NCBI RefSeq assembly: GCF_009857885.1
Contig: NZ_WWER01000001.1
Coordinates: 248,001-312,000 of the forward strand
From: Pusillimonas sp. TS35
GTDB lineage: Bacteria > Pseudomonadota > Gammaproteobacteria > Burkholderiales > Burkholderiaceae_B
Reading direction: 5' to 3'
DNA length: 64,000 nucleotides
Positions within the stretch are counted from its first letter, which is position 1; each line of letters starts with the position of its first letter. The notes under the pieces were generated by a model, which ran no database searches, was not told where the DNA came from, and saw only the letters and a program-made list of their open reading frames with translations. This document shows positions 43,913 through 53,557 of the stretch, piece by piece. A program made the position numbers and the translations under genes.

Positions 43913-45241
43913 TCAAAGCGTGGAGAAAGGAGATGAAGCCCGTGCCGCATGGGCGGCGCAGGCGCGTGCCAGAAATGCCTGTACCGCAGTCCAGGATTGC
44001 TCGTCGGCCTGGGCATTGATGGCCGGTGTGCCGCCCGACGTGCTGCGCCGGCCCGAAACGGGGTGCGCGTATTCCAACTGGGTTGTAGGTACGTAGGGGA
44101 AGACGATCGCGTGCCCGCCGCCCTCCCAGTCGTGGTGTTCAACGGGGTAGGGGTGTGAAAACTCGGACAACCTGTCCTTGATCATGCGGCTGTACAGCGA
44201 GGAGGGCCAGGAGCCGTCGTCGCTCCCTGAAAGCAGCATGACCGGGCCGTCGATACGTTCCACGCGAATGCGGGCACGCTCGACCGCGTCGGCGTCCTGA
44301 AGGCCTGTGAGGATGGCATGAGTATGGCGGCGGGGCTCGGGGCCGTGGTCCCAGGGTGCCCAGGTGGCCGTACGGTTGTTCTCCCAGAGGTGGGGCAGGG
44401 CCTGGCCGCGGAAGATCCAGGCTGGGCCGTCCCGGCCGGTGGCCGGGTTGCAGGCGTTCTGGGCGCAATGGACCACGGCGCCTGGCACGTAGCCGATAAC
44501 CGCCTTGACCATGTCCGGAAACAGCGAACCCAGCAGCAGCACCAACTCGCCGCCGCGAGACTGGCCGCTCAGGGCTACAAAACCATCGCGTGGCTGCAGC
44601 ATGCGGTGTATCCACTGCAGGGCGGTTTCGAAATACTCGAGATGAGTATCCGAGATATAGTCGGGCCGGCCAGGGCATTTGAAATAACCAACCGCCAGGG
44701 CCGCATAGCCGCGCGACGCATAGAGGGCGGCGCGCGGCTCGTTGATGCCGCCGCCGGAGCCGTTGAGCACCATGACCACTGGATGCGGGCCGGGCGTGGC
44801 TGGGGTGAACAAGGTAGCCGACAAACCTTCCTCGCGCACCTCGCGGCGGCGCACGCCCTCGGCGGCCAGCACTTGCACCAGCTCGGCATGGCAGATCGCC
44901 TGGCCGTCGATCAGCAGGCTGACCTCTGTGCGCAGGGGGGCGCTGGGTTCCGCTGCGAAGGTGTCGCGTGAGCTGCCCGATTCGCGCGGGCATTGCGACC
45001 AGATCAGCCCCATGGGCGATACGCCGCTGTAGCTGCCGCTGATGGGCGCGTCGCGGCCTAGGTCGACCGTGCCGGCGGCATCGGCGCTAAACTCGGCCGC
45101 CGACACCCACAGGACCCCCGGCCCGCGCACCGTGCGGGTCTGCAGACTGACGCGTTGGCCCGCACACAAACCGCGCACATGAATGCGGCGCGGCACATCG
45201 ATCAGCGCGGTGGCGGGTTGGATATCAAGCAGGATAGACAT
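43913..45241 (-). CDS. acyl-CoA thioesterase/BAAT-like hydrolase
   Basis: A 442-residue alpha/beta hydrolase of the bile-acid-CoA:amino acid N-acyltransferase/acyl-CoA thioester hydrolase group. The N-terminal beta-sandwich domain (about 1-120) has DVPRRIHVRGLCAGQRVSL and SGSYSGVSPMGLIWS. The catalytic domain has LNGSGGGINEPRAAL, nucleophile VALSGQSRGGELVLLLG (about 227), acid LLSGSDDGSWPS and histidine EGGGHAIVFPY. It normally acts on acyl-CoA or amide-type substrates. It starts 8 nt after the binding-protein gene and ends 7 nt before the CMD gene start. Confidence 0.85.
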   Translation of the reverse strand: MSILLDIQPATALIDVPRRIHVRGLCAGQRVSLQTRTVRGPGVLWVSAAEFSADAAGTVDLGRDAPISGSYSGVSPMGLIWSQCPRESGSSRDTFAAEPSAPLRTEVSLLIDGQAICHAELVQVLAAEGVRRREVREEGLSATLFTPATPGPHPVVMVLNGSGGGINEPRAALYASRGYAALAVGYFKCPGRPDYISDTHLEYFETALQWIHRMLQPRDGFVALSGQSRGGELVLLLGSLFPDMVKAVIGYVPGAVVHCAQNACNPATGRDGPAWIFRGQALPHLWENNRTATWAPWDHGPEPRRHTHAILTGLQDADAVERARIRVERIDGPVMLLSGSDDGSWPSSLYSRMIKDRLSEFSHPYPVEHHDWEGGGHAIVFPYVPTTQLEYAHPVSGRRSTSGGTPAINAQADEQSWTAVQAFLARACAAHAARASSPFSTL

Positions 45242-45249
45242 GGCCAGCC

Positions 45250-46824
45250 TTACTTGGACGCCACCGGCGTAACCTGCAGGGCCGAGGTGCGGTCGCTGAG
45301 GATGGGCACCACTTTCAGGTCTTTGCGTGAGGCCCAGATGTTCTTGTAGTGGAACAGGGGGATCTGGCCGACGTCGTCGGTCACGAGTTTGGCGGCCTGG
45401 TGGAAGATCGCTTCGCGTTTCGGTGCGTCAAATTCAACGGTGGCGGTATCCAGCGCCTTGTCCACGTCCACATTGCTGTAGCGGCCCCAGTTGTTGGCGC
45501 CGCGCCCGGCTTTGGCATCGTTGGTGGCCAGGGTCTGCAGCAGGCCGTAGCCGGCCTCGCCCGTTCCGTTGCCCCAGGCGATAACGCTGACGGCATATTC
45601 GTTCTTTGAGGCCCGGCCGGCATACACCGACCAAGGTACGACTTCCACATTGGTCTTGATGCCGATCCGCGCCCAGAACTGGGCGACGGCCTGAATCGTC
45701 TCGGGCGCTTGTGGATAGCGATCGCCCGGTACGTGCACGGTCAATTGAAAGCCTTCGGGAAAGCCTGCCTCGGCCAGCAGCTTCTTGGCCCCCGCGGCGT
45801 CGTAAGGGATGGCAGGGATATCGGGGTTGAAGCCGAAAGAGCCCTTGGGCATCCATTGGTTGGCTTCAGTCACGGTGCCTTGCAGTATGCGGTCGGTGAT
45901 CGCCTTGCGATTGATGGCCATGCTCAGCGCCCGGCGCACGCGCACGTCGCGCAGCGGGTTCTCGGCCAAGGGCTTGCCTGCGTTGTCGGTGATGAATTCA
46001 TTGCTGCCCTGGCGGAAGCTGGGCTGAATCAGCAGTGCACGCAGGCCGGGATATTCATAGACGGTCACCGAGGGCGTTTTCTTGAGCTTGGCCACGTCGG
46101 TCACAGCCACTTTATCGATCACATCCACGTCGCCCGACAGCAGCGCGGCGGTGCGTGCGGCCCCGTTATTGATGAAACGGAAGTTGACCTTGTCCCAGGG
46201 CAGTTGCGTGCCGTGATACTTGGGATTGCGCTCCATCAGCGTGCGGTCGCCGGGCGTGTAGGAGACGAACTTGTAGGGGCCGGTGCCGATGGTGGCCTTG
46301 CCGCTGTTGTAGTCTTCGGTTTTGGCCTGTTCGCCGATATGTTTGCTCACCACATAGATCGAGGCGATCTCCAGCGGCAGCATGGGGTTGGGCACTTTGG
46401 TTTTGATGATGACGGTGTGCGGATCCTGGGCCGTGGTCGAGGCCACGTTGCGCAGGGCGCCGCGGTACGAGGCGACCGAGCCAGGCACGCTGCCGGCGCG
46501 CGTGAAGGAGAAAACGATATCGTCAGCGGTGAACGGCGTACCATCCTGCCACGTGATGCCCTTGCGCAGCTTGAACTCCCAGGTTTTGTCGTCCAGCGTC
46601 TTCCAGCTCTCGGCCAAGCCCGGTTCCAACTTGCCGCCGTCGCGGGAGTTGACCAGCGAATCCCAGAAGTGCAGGGCCAGCGAACGGTCCCCCGCGTGGT
46701 TGTTCAACTGCGGATCCACCGATGAAACAGGGTCGGCGAAACCGATGGTGAGATCCTGGGCGACAGCACCGGAGGCGGCCAGCAGGGCGGCTGCGGCGAG
46801 TGCGGAAAGCGAGAGTGTGCGCAT
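45250..46824 (-). CDS. ABC transporter substrate-binding protein (family 5)
   Basis: A 524-residue periplasmic peptide/nickel-type binding protein. The signal peptide MRTLSLSALAAAALLAASG ends at AVA-QD. SSVDPQLNNHAGDRSLALHF, GLAESWKTLDDKTWEFKLRKGI, IGTGPYKFVSYTPGDRT and LLIQPSFRQGSNEFITDN are typical of the family; it resembles the subfamily I recall as SBP_KPN_01854. The ribosome binding site is AAGAAGG. It follows the transporter ATPase genes in the same operon. The ligand is unknown and could be a peptide or a sulfur/nitrogen compound. Confidence 0.9.
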   Translation of the reverse strand: MRTLSLSALAAAALLAASGAVAQDLTIGFADPVSSVDPQLNNHAGDRSLALHFWDSLVNSRDGGKLEPGLAESWKTLDDKTWEFKLRKGITWQDGTPFTADDIVFSFTRAGSVPGSVASYRGALRNVASTTAQDPHTVIIKTKVPNPMLPLEIASIYVVSKHIGEQAKTEDYNSGKATIGTGPYKFVSYTPGDRTLMERNPKYHGTQLPWDKVNFRFINNGAARTAALLSGDVDVIDKVAVTDVAKLKKTPSVTVYEYPGLRALLIQPSFRQGSNEFITDNAGKPLAENPLRDVRVRRALSMAINRKAITDRILQGTVTEANQWMPKGSFGFNPDIPAIPYDAAGAKKLLAEAGFPEGFQLTVHVPGDRYPQAPETIQAVAQFWARIGIKTNVEVVPWSVYAGRASKNEYAVSVIAWGNGTGEAGYGLLQTLATNDAKAGRGANNWGRYSNVDVDKALDTATVEFDAPKREAIFHQAAKLVTDDVGQIPLFHYKNIWASRKDLKVVPILSDRTSALQVTPVASK

Positions 46825-46846
46825 GGGGTAGCCTTCTTTGATGAGG

Positions 46847-47899
46847 TTAGGAAAGGACAGGGTTGGACGGCGTGATGCTGGGTTGCATATCGTTCAGATG
46901 ACAGGCACTGAGGTGATGGATGGGTATGCCCTTGAGCTGGGGCGCTTCGCGGCTGCAGCGGGGCATGGCATGGGGGCAGCGCGGATGAAAATGGCAGCCA
47001 GTAGGTGGTGCGATAGGGCTGGGAATCTCCCCGCGGATCGGCTGGAATGTTGCGCGGCGATTTTCGATGCGGGGTATCTCCGCCAGCAGCGCTTGGGTGT
47101 ATGGGTGCCGCGGGTTGGCGAACAGTTCATCGATCGGCGCGGTTTCCACGATGCGGCCCAGGTACATGACCGCTACGCGATCGCACAGATGGCGGATCAC
47201 ACTCAAGTCGTGGCTGATGAAGAGGTAGGACAAGTCCAGCTCATCGCGCAGATCCATGAACAGATTCAGAATCTGTGCCTGGATCGAGACATCCAGCGCG
47301 GCGACGGCTTCATCGCAGACGAGCAGCCGGGGCTGCACGGCCAGGGCGCGTGCGATACCGATGCGCTGGCGCTGCCCGCCGCTGAACTGATGCGGGTAGC
47401 GGAAACGCAGGCTCGGATCCAGGCCGGCGCGTTCGAGTTGGGTACAGACGTAGTCATCCTCGTTCGCGGCATCCACCAAGCCATGCAGTCGCGCCGCTTC
47501 TCCAACGATGCGGTTGATACGCAGCCGCGGGTTCAGACTGGACTGCGGATCCTGGAAGATCATCTGCACACCCAGGCGTGCCTGCAGCGCCTCGTTGGCA
47601 TTGTGCTGGCGACGCTGCTTGCCAAAGACCGTCACCTGGCCTTCGGACGGCGTCTGTAGCCCCGCCGCGATTCGGCCCAGGGTGGATTTGCCACAGCCCG
47701 ATTCACCGACCAGGCCCACCACTTCGCCGGGCATCACGTGCAGGTCCACGCCAGCCAGTGCATGGACGACCGGTTGACGGTTGCGCAGGCCCAGGCGCTG
47801 CATCAACCGGCCCCAGCGCCCGTTTGCCGGGGCTTGGCCGAAACGTTGGTGGATGCCCCGCAGATCCAGGAGGGCTTGCGTTGCGGTGGCGTGCGTCAT
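46847..47899 (-). CDS. peptide ABC transporter ATPase, DppF/OppF-like
   Basis: A 350-residue ATP-binding subunit. Walker A GLVGESGCGKSTLGRIAAGL, Q-loop MIFQDPQSSLNPR, signature FSGGQRQRIGIARAL and Walker B LLVCDEAVAALDVS are intact. The C-terminal oligopeptide motif (PTGCHFHPRCPHAMPRC) carries the iron-sulfur-type cysteines of this family. An unusual insert WGRLMQRLGLRNRQPVV follows the first strand. The ATG at 47899 overlaps the previous stop (ATGA). Confidence 0.93.
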   Translation of the reverse strand: MTHATATQALLDLRGIHQRFGQAPANGRWGRLMQRLGLRNRQPVVHALAGVDLHVMPGEVVGLVGESGCGKSTLGRIAAGLQTPSEGQVTVFGKQRRQHNANEALQARLGVQMIFQDPQSSLNPRLRINRIVGEAARLHGLVDAANEDDYVCTQLERAGLDPSLRFRYPHQFSGGQRQRIGIARALAVQPRLLVCDEAVAALDVSIQAQILNLFMDLRDELDLSYLFISHDLSVIRHLCDRVAVMYLGRIVETAPIDELFANPRHPYTQALLAEIPRIENRRATFQPIRGEIPSPIAPPTGCHFHPRCPHAMPRCSREAPQLKGIPIHHLSACHLNDMQPSITPSNPVLS

Positions 47900-48972
47900 G
47901 CTGCGCTCCGAGGTAATACGGCAGGGGCGCCGGGAAAATGGCAACGCACGCTGTGTGGGCTGCCGCCTTGCGGTGTGGTGTCGTCCACATAGGTGACGGG
48001 TGGGGTCTGCGCACAGGCCGGCTCGGCGCGTGGGCAGCGCGGCGCAAAGGCACAACCCCGGGGCAGTTCCAGCAGATTGGGAGCCATGCCGGGTATCTGG
48101 CGCAGGCGGCCGCGATGCGTGACGGCACTGGGCAGGCTCGCGATCAAGCCCTGGGTATAAGGGTGGCTGGGGTGATCCAGCACAGCGTCCACACTGCCGT
48201 GTTCGACAATCCGCCCCGCATACATGACCGCGATTTCGTCGGCCAGCCCCGCCACCACCGAGAGATCATGACTGATCCAGATCATTGATGTTCCGGTCTC
48301 ACGCACCAATTGCTGCATCTCGGACAGAATCTGCGCCTGTATGGTTACGTCCAGCGCCGTGGTTGGTTCATCGGCAATGATGAGCGTTGGTTCGTTGAGC
48401 AGTGCAATGGCAATGGCCACGCGCTGGCGCATGCCGCCGGACAACTGGTGTGGATAGGACCTGAGCCGCGCCTCGGGGCTGGGGATGCCCATGCGGGCCA
48501 GCGTACGCCGGCAATGCTCCAGCGCGTCGGCCTTGAGCATCTTGCGGTGGGCGCGGATAGCTTCGAGCATTTGCGCGTCGATACGCAGCACTGGGTTCAG
48601 CGTAGCCATGGGGTCCTGGAATATCATCGCTATGCGATTGCCGCGCAGGCTTCGCAGGGCGCGGCTGTCCAGCGCAGCCAAATCCTGGCCCTGGAACAAT
48701 ACCTGGCCGGCGGTGATCCGGCCCGGTGCATCGAGCAGCCCCATGATGGAGAACCCGGTGACCGATTTGCCCGAGCCAGACTCACCCACTAAGCCGAGCA
48801 CTTTGCCGCGCGCCAGGCGAAAGCTCACCCCGTTGACCACCGGGAGCCGGCCGGCGCGGGTTTCGAATACCGTATGCAGGTCGCGTACATCCAGGACTAG
48901 CTCACCGTCGGGCGGCGGCGCGGCGCTGGGCGCGCTTGCAGATTGATCGTATGACATGGGTAGGCGTCTCAT
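47896..48972 (-). CDS. peptide ABC transporter ATPase, DppD/OppD-like
   Basis: A 358-residue ATP-binding subunit. Walker [22 protein letters not shown]-loop [13 protein letters not shown], signature [15 protein letters not shown] and Walker [15 protein letters not shown] are intact, with the C-terminal motif [16 protein letters not shown]. The start at 48972 overlaps the DppC stop by ATGA; an in-frame ATG at 48957 lacks a ribosome binding site. Confidence 0.93.
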   Translation of the reverse strand: MRRLPMSYDQSASAPSAAPPPDGELVLDVRDLHTVFETRAGRLPVVNGVSFRLARGKVLGLVGESGSGKSVTGFSIMGLLDAPGRITAGQVLFQGQDLAALDSRALRSLRGNRIAMIFQDPMATLNPVLRIDAQMLEAIRAHRKMLKADALEHCRRTLARMGIPSPEARLRSYPHQLSGGMRQRVAIAIALLNEPTLIIADEPTTALDVTIQAQILSEMQQLVRETGTSMIWISHDLSVVAGLADEIAVMYAGRIVEHGSVDAVLDHPSHPYTQGLIASLPSAVTHRGRLRQIPGMAPNLLELPRGCAFAPRCPRAEPACAQTPPVTYVDDTTPQGGSPHSVRCHFPGAPAVLPRSAA

Positions 48973-49898
48973 TTCTGCAGGCGGGGGTTAAGCACGTCGC
49001 GCAATTGGTCGCCGACCAGGTTGATGGCAACAATGGTGAGCAACAGTGCAGCGCCCGGATAGAAGCTGATCCAGTATTCGTTGGACAGCAGGAACTGGTA
49101 GCCATTGGAGATCAGCAGGCCCAGGGAAGGCTCCGTGATCGGCACGCCCAGCCCCAGAAACGACAGCGTGGCTTCCAGCGTGATGGCACGGGCCACCTGC
49201 AGTGCGGCAATCACCAGCAGCGGCGGCAGGCAGTTGGGCAGGATGTGACCAACGACGATGCGCCAGCGCGGTATGCCTTGGCCATAGGCCGCGTCCACGT
49301 ACTCCCTGCGTGTTTCCACCAACGCCTGGCCACGAGCCGTGCGGGCGTAGTAAGCCCATTCCACCAGCACCAGAGTCAGGATCACATTGCCAACCCCCTT
49401 GCCCATATATGCCAGGATCATCAAGGCCATCAGAATCGTTGGAAAGGACAGCAAGAGGTCGACGACGCGCATGATCGCCGCATCTATCCTGCCGCCGGCA
49501 TAGGCAGCGAGCAAGCCGACGAGGGTGCCGACAACGGCTGCGATAACGGCCGAGCCTACGCCCACCAGCAAGCTGATGCGCAGCCCATACACAATGGCTG
49601 AATAGAGGTCCCGGCCTTGCCCGTCGGTGCCCAGCCAGTAGGTATAGCCATGTTCCATGCTTTGCGAGCCGGGTGGCAGCCGGGCATCGAGCACGTCCAG
49701 CTGCAGCAGGTCGTACGGGTTCTGGGGGGTGATCCAGGGGGCGGTCAGGGCGGCCAGCACGATCAGCAGCAGGACGAGCAGGCCGAATACGGCCGGCCTC
49801 GCGCGCAGAAAGTCAGCCATCAGTTGGCGCCAGATCGAGGTGCCGCGCAGCGCTTGGCGCTTGTCCTTGGCGACCGTGGTTTGAAGTGCATGACTCAT
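48969..49898 (-). CDS. peptide ABC transporter permease, DppC-like
   Basis: A 309-residue inner-membrane permease with an N-terminal OppC-type extension (FLRARPAVFGLLVLLLIVL), then HWLGTD-like YWLGTDGQGRDLYSAIVYGLR and five further spans. The EAA loop that contacts the ATPase reads YVDAAYGQGIPRWRIVVGHILPN. Start 49898 overlaps the DppB stop by ATGA; a longer in-frame extension to 50342 is antisense noise. Confidence 0.93.
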   Translation of the reverse strand: MSHALQTTVAKDKRQALRGTSIWRQLMADFLRARPAVFGLLVLLLIVLAALTAPWITPQNPYDLLQLDVLDARLPPGSQSMEHGYTYWLGTDGQGRDLYSAIVYGLRISLLVGVGSAVIAAVVGTLVGLLAAYAGGRIDAAIMRVVDLLLSFPTILMALMILAYMGKGVGNVILTLVLVEWAYYARTARGQALVETRREYVDAAYGQGIPRWRIVVGHILPNCLPPLLVIAALQVARAITLEATLSFLGLGVPITEPSLGLLISNGYQFLLSNEYWISFYPGAALLLTIVAINLVGDQLRDVLNPRLQK

Positions 49899-50869
49899 TG
49901 CGCGGCCTCCAGACGGACCCGCGGGTCCAGCAGTTTGTACAGCAGGTCTACGATCAGGTTCAGCGTGACGAAGATCACCACCACCACCATCAGGTAGGCC
50001 ACGACCACCGGTCGGTCCAGTGCATTGATGCTGTCCAGGATGAGCTTGCCGGCGCCGGGCCAGGCAAAGATTGTTTCCGTTACGACGGCATAGGCGATCG
50101 TGGCGCCCAGTTCCAGGCCGAGCACGGTAACCAGCGGGATCAGGGTATTGCGCAGCACGTGCATGATCATGACCCGGGTCTCGGACAGGCCTTTGGCGCG
50201 GGCGAAACGGACGAAGTCCTGGGGCAGCACTTCGCGCACGCCGGCGCGCGTCAGGCGCAGCACCAGCGAGATCTTGAACAGCGCCAGGTTGAAGGCGGGC
50301 AGCAGCATATGATGCAGGCCGTCCAGAGTCAGGAAGGACCATTGCACGCCGAGCACGCTCACTGTTTCGCCGCGGCCGCTGGCTGGCATCCAGCCTAGTT
50401 GCACGCTGAAGATCATGATGAACATCAGGGCGACCCAGAAGGCCGGCAGTGAAAAGCCCAGTATGGAAGCGCTCATCAGCAGCCGGGACAGCGGGCTCTC
50501 AGGGCGCATGCCGGCATACAGGCCCAACGGGACGCCGATCAGGATGGCCAGTATCAGCGCGGCCACGGCCAGCTCCAGCGTGGCCGGCAGCCGGTCCAGA
50601 ATCAGGCCAATGGCGGGCTGGTTGTAGACGAAGCTTACGCCCAGGTCGCCGGATACGGCATTGCGCAGGAATTGCCAGTATTGCTGGACGAGCGGCTTGT
50701 CCAGGCCAAGATGCGCAATAGCAGCCAGGCGCTCCTCTTGGTTCAAGTCTTCGCCGATCAGAATGTCCACAGGGTTGCCAATTGCATGCAGGCCCACAAA
50801 CACAATCACCGTCATGGCCAGCACCACCAGCAAGGCCTGGCCTATGCGGCGCAGCAGCCAGCCTGTCAT
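49895..50869 (-). CDS. peptide ABC transporter permease, DppB-like
   Basis: A 324-residue permease with six spans. MTGWLLRRIGQALLVVLAMT is the typical OppB start; ASILGFSLPAFWVALMFIM and the EAA loop FVRFARAKGLSETRVMIMHVLRN are intact, followed by GATIAYAVVTETIFAWPGAG. It overlaps the monooxygenase stop by ATGA. Confidence 0.93.
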   Translation of the reverse strand: MTGWLLRRIGQALLVVLAMTVIVFVGLHAIGNPVDILIGEDLNQEERLAAIAHLGLDKPLVQQYWQFLRNAVSGDLGVSFVYNQPAIGLILDRLPATLELAVAALILAILIGVPLGLYAGMRPESPLSRLLMSASILGFSLPAFWVALMFIMIFSVQLGWMPASGRGETVSVLGVQWSFLTLDGLHHMLLPAFNLALFKISLVLRLTRAGVREVLPQDFVRFARAKGLSETRVMIMHVLRNTLIPLVTVLGLELGATIAYAVVTETIFAWPGAGKLILDSINALDRPVVVAYLMVVVVIFVTLNLIVDLLYKLLDPRVRLEAAQ

Positions 50870-52368
50870 GCCTGCTCCCCCTCATAGGGTGGCAGGGGCG
50901 AGCAAACCCACTCGTTGCCCTCCAGTTCAGGCTCGCTGTAGCGCTCCATGGCCGCATAGTGCAGGGCAATGTCTTCCTGGTACAGTGCACCGGCCAGCCC
51001 CTGCGCCAACTGGCGCGCGCCGTCGCTGATCTGGGGAATATCGCCGGACACCGTGCCCATGGAAAGCGCCGCAGGGTAACAGAAGCAGTGGATGCGTTCG
51101 AGGCCAGGGCAGCCGCCGGGCGTCTTTTCCTGGAACTCGAAAAGCGGACCCAAGTCAGGCGAGAGGTCCAGTTCGCTGTCTTCCATGCCGGCTGGCGGCG
51201 TGTAGCGGTCTTGCCAGAGGCGGACATGGGGCGCCAGCGGTGCGAACTCGGGGCGCAGCTGCCAGTCGGGCCGGAAGCCGGTGCAGAAGATCACGAAATC
51301 CGCCGCGATCGGCCCCTGCCGTGTATCGAGATGGAGCTTGCCGTCGCCGCGCTGGCGCGCCTGTTCGATGGCGCAGTCCAGATGGAAGTAGGCATTGGCG
51401 TGGCGTGAGACGCGCAGCGTGCTGCCCTGGGGTGGCGGCACCTGCTGGCGGTTGATGTAATTGCGGATCCGCCATTTCCATGCATCGGGAAGCTTCTGAA
51501 AACCATGCGCGGCACCGGGGCTGCCGGCACCCTTGCCTTTGTTGATCGTGGGGAGTTCAGGGCGGCGGATCAGCAGGTGCACGGCGGCTGCACCGTCTTC
51601 CAGTGCGGTGGCGGCGCTGTCCATCGCTGAGGCGCCGCCGCCTATTACGACAACATGCTTGCCGCGCAGCGCGGCGCCGTCCCAGAGATCCGACGAGTGC
51701 GCCCAGCGGTCGGCCGGCAGGCTGTGCGCCCAATCCGGCACCCAGGCGCCGCCGAGCCCGTCACGGCCAGTTGCCAGCACAATGTGACGGGCCAGCACCT
51801 GATAGGGGCGCTGCTGTTGGCTGTCATCCACCAGGTCCAACTGCGCCACGCCGTCGGCGCGGGGATGCACCGCCACGACACGCTGGCGGTTGTGCAGCAC
51901 CACGCCGGTGGCGCGGCGGTACCAGCGCAGGTAGTCCATCCACTGCAGGCGCGGGATTTTGTCCAGCGCGGCCCAGGCCTCGCCGCCCCACTGGGCCTCA
52001 AACCAGGCGCGGAATGTCAGCGAGGAAAACCCCAGGGCCGGGCCGGTCAGTTCCTTGGGTGAGCGCAGCGTTTCCATGCGGGCCGTGGTGGCCCAAGGAC
52101 CTTCAAAGGATTCTGGCGCCTGGTCGAAGATCTCGGCGCGCAGGCCCAGGTGAGCCAGTGCGGTGGACAGGGACAGGCCCGCCATACCGCCGCCGACCAC
52201 CGCTACGTCCAGTACGGGCTGCCCCCGATGCGTCAGCGCGGGCGTCCAGGGCTTGGCAGGCAGGGCGAGCAGTTGCAGGTCGCGTCGGTAGCGGGCCAGC
52301 AGTTGGTCCAGGCCTTCTTGGTCGGCGGGGGCTGCGGTGTGCGGGGGCAAAGTTGTCATCAATGTCAT
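50866..52368 (-). CDS. FAD/NAD(P)-dependent monooxygenase-like protein
   Basis: A 500-residue flavoprotein of the flavin-monooxygenase/lysine N-hydroxylase type. The FAD Rossmann motif VAVVGGGMAGLSLSTAL lies near residue 55 and the NADPH motif VVVIGGGASAMDSAATAL near 238. IVLATGRDGLGG and FVIFCTGFRPDW are the usual ATG and CTG-FRP motifs. It probably oxygenates or oxidises the compound imported by the downstream transporter. It begins 11 nt after the LysR gene and overlaps dppB-like by ATGA. An in-frame ATG at 52359 is possible. Confidence 0.88.
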   Translation of the reverse strand: MTLMTTLPPHTAAPADQEGLDQLLARYRRDLQLLALPAKPWTPALTHRGQPVLDVAVVGGGMAGLSLSTALAHLGLRAEIFDQAPESFEGPWATTARMETLRSPKELTGPALGFSSLTFRAWFEAQWGGEAWAALDKIPRLQWMDYLRWYRRATGVVLHNRQRVVAVHPRADGVAQLDLVDDSQQQRPYQVLARHIVLATGRDGLGGAWVPDWAHSLPADRWAHSSDLWDGAALRGKHVVVIGGGASAMDSAATALEDGAAAVHLLIRRPELPTINKGKGAGSPGAAHGFQKLPDAWKWRIRNYINRQQVPPPQGSTLRVSRHANAYFHLDCAIEQARQRGDGKLHLDTRQGPIAADFVIFCTGFRPDWQLRPEFAPLAPHVRLWQDRYTPPAGMEDSELDLSPDLGPLFEFQEKTPGGCPGLERIHCFCYPAALSMGTVSGDIPQISDGARQLAQGLAGALYQEDIALHYAAMERYSEPELEGNEWVCSPLPPYEGEQA

Positions 52369-52379
52369 CGTGTCGAGTT

Positions 52380-53345
52380 TCAGGGGCGGCGCGCGGTGCC
52401 GTCAGGCGTGGCGTGGGTCAACTGGCCCATGGCGCCAGGGGCCAGGATTTTGCAGCCGTTCACGCCGGCGGCGCTTGTGCGCAACGCATCGAGCAGGCCT
52501 TGGGTCTGCGGGGAAATGGTTTTACCCTGGGCCGTGAAGGCGCCAAAGTGAAAGGGGATCTCTACATCCAGCGGGCGATACACCAAACCTTCGAGCGGCG
52601 CGCCGCGCAAGGTCACCGGGTCGAGTATGGCCACGCCCAAGCCAGCGCGGACCAAAGCCTGCGCATTCATGGACGAGTTGGTTTCCACACCTATGGGGGT
52701 GTTGCCCGCCAGGCTTTGTTGCCAGGCGGCGTCTACCAGCTGCTTCAGGCGCATGGGGTTGTGCATGCCGATCAGGCGTTCGCCGGCCAGGTCGCGCAGG
52801 CGGATGCGCGGCGCGGCGGCCAGGCGATGATCGGCGGGCAACACGGCCAGGCAGGGAGCCTGCGCCACCCAGTGCAGTTGCAGCGCTTGGTGGTCCAGCG
52901 GCAGGCTGCACACGCCCACGTGGGCCAGGCCATGCAGCACGTCGTGCACGACCTTTTCGGGGCGCATGGAAAGTAGTTCAATCTTGCAGGTCGACAGTGC
53001 GCTGGCGCAGTTGGCCAGCGCGGTCGCCACCACGCCCAGTGACAACGCCTGCGTTGCCGCGATCAGCAAGGGTTGAGTTTCGGTGCACGGTGCCGATCGC
53101 GCCTGGTGCTCAATACGCCGCACGCTGCCCAGGATGCGTTCGGCTTCCTCGTACAGCGTGAACCCCAGCGGAGTGGGTGACACGCGTGGGCCATTGCGCT
53201 GCAGCAGCACGCCGCCCAGGCCTGCTTCCAGTTCCTGGATCTGACGACTAATGGCAGGTTGCGAGCGGTTTAGCATCCTGGCGGCACCCGTGATGCTTCC
53301 AATCGTCATGACCGCGACAAAGGCCTCCAATTGGCGAATTTCCAT
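52380..53345 (-). CDS. LysR-family transcriptional regulator
   Basis: A 321-residue regulator. The HTH (MEIRQLEAFVAVMTIGSITG, then ARMLNRSQPAISRQIQELE) occupies residues 1-60 and the effector-binding domain the rest (LIAATQALSLGVVATAL, then VCSLPLDHQALQLHWV). Start 53345 is the family start; an upstream ATG at 53360 is less likely. Unusually for LysR, it is not divergent but the first gene of the operon it presumably controls, 11 nt ahead of the monooxygenase gene. The AT-rich 53346-53557 region is the likely control region. Confidence 0.92.
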   Translation of the reverse strand: MEIRQLEAFVAVMTIGSITGAARMLNRSQPAISRQIQELEAGLGGVLLQRNGPRVSPTPLGFTLYEEAERILGSVRRIEHQARSAPCTETQPLLIAATQALSLGVVATALANCASALSTCKIELLSMRPEKVVHDVLHGLAHVGVCSLPLDHQALQLHWVAQAPCLAVLPADHRLAAAPRIRLRDLAGERLIGMHNPMRLKQLVDAAWQQSLAGNTPIGVETNSSMNAQALVRAGLGVAILDPVTLRGAPLEGLVYRPLDVEIPFHFGAFTAQGKTISPQTQGLLDALRTSAAGVNGCKILAPGAMGQLTHATPDGTARRP

Positions 53346-53557
53346 GGGTGCTCCAATCATGCAAGAAACGGATGATGACTTATCTTTTATGCTTTTAGTA
53401 AATAATAAATTTTAATTTGCTTATTTTGAAGCCTGGGCTTTCCCGATGCCCTGGGTGCGTCTTGCGTTGCGGCAAGGCCTGGCTGGCGAAACGCGGTGTC
53501 GAGAAGGTATATAGTCAGCAAGGGTGCGTATTTGCGCTGAATGCCCCGGGAGGCCTC

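Noticed and set aside
45709-46725. 338-codon plus-strand frame across the binding-protein gene
   Set aside because: It is antisense to a clear family 5 binding protein.
51603-52976. 457-codon plus-strand frame across monooxygenase and LysR genes
   Set aside because: It spans two real minus-strand genes, and its sequence is Arg/Pro-rich as expected for antisense of GC-rich coding DNA.
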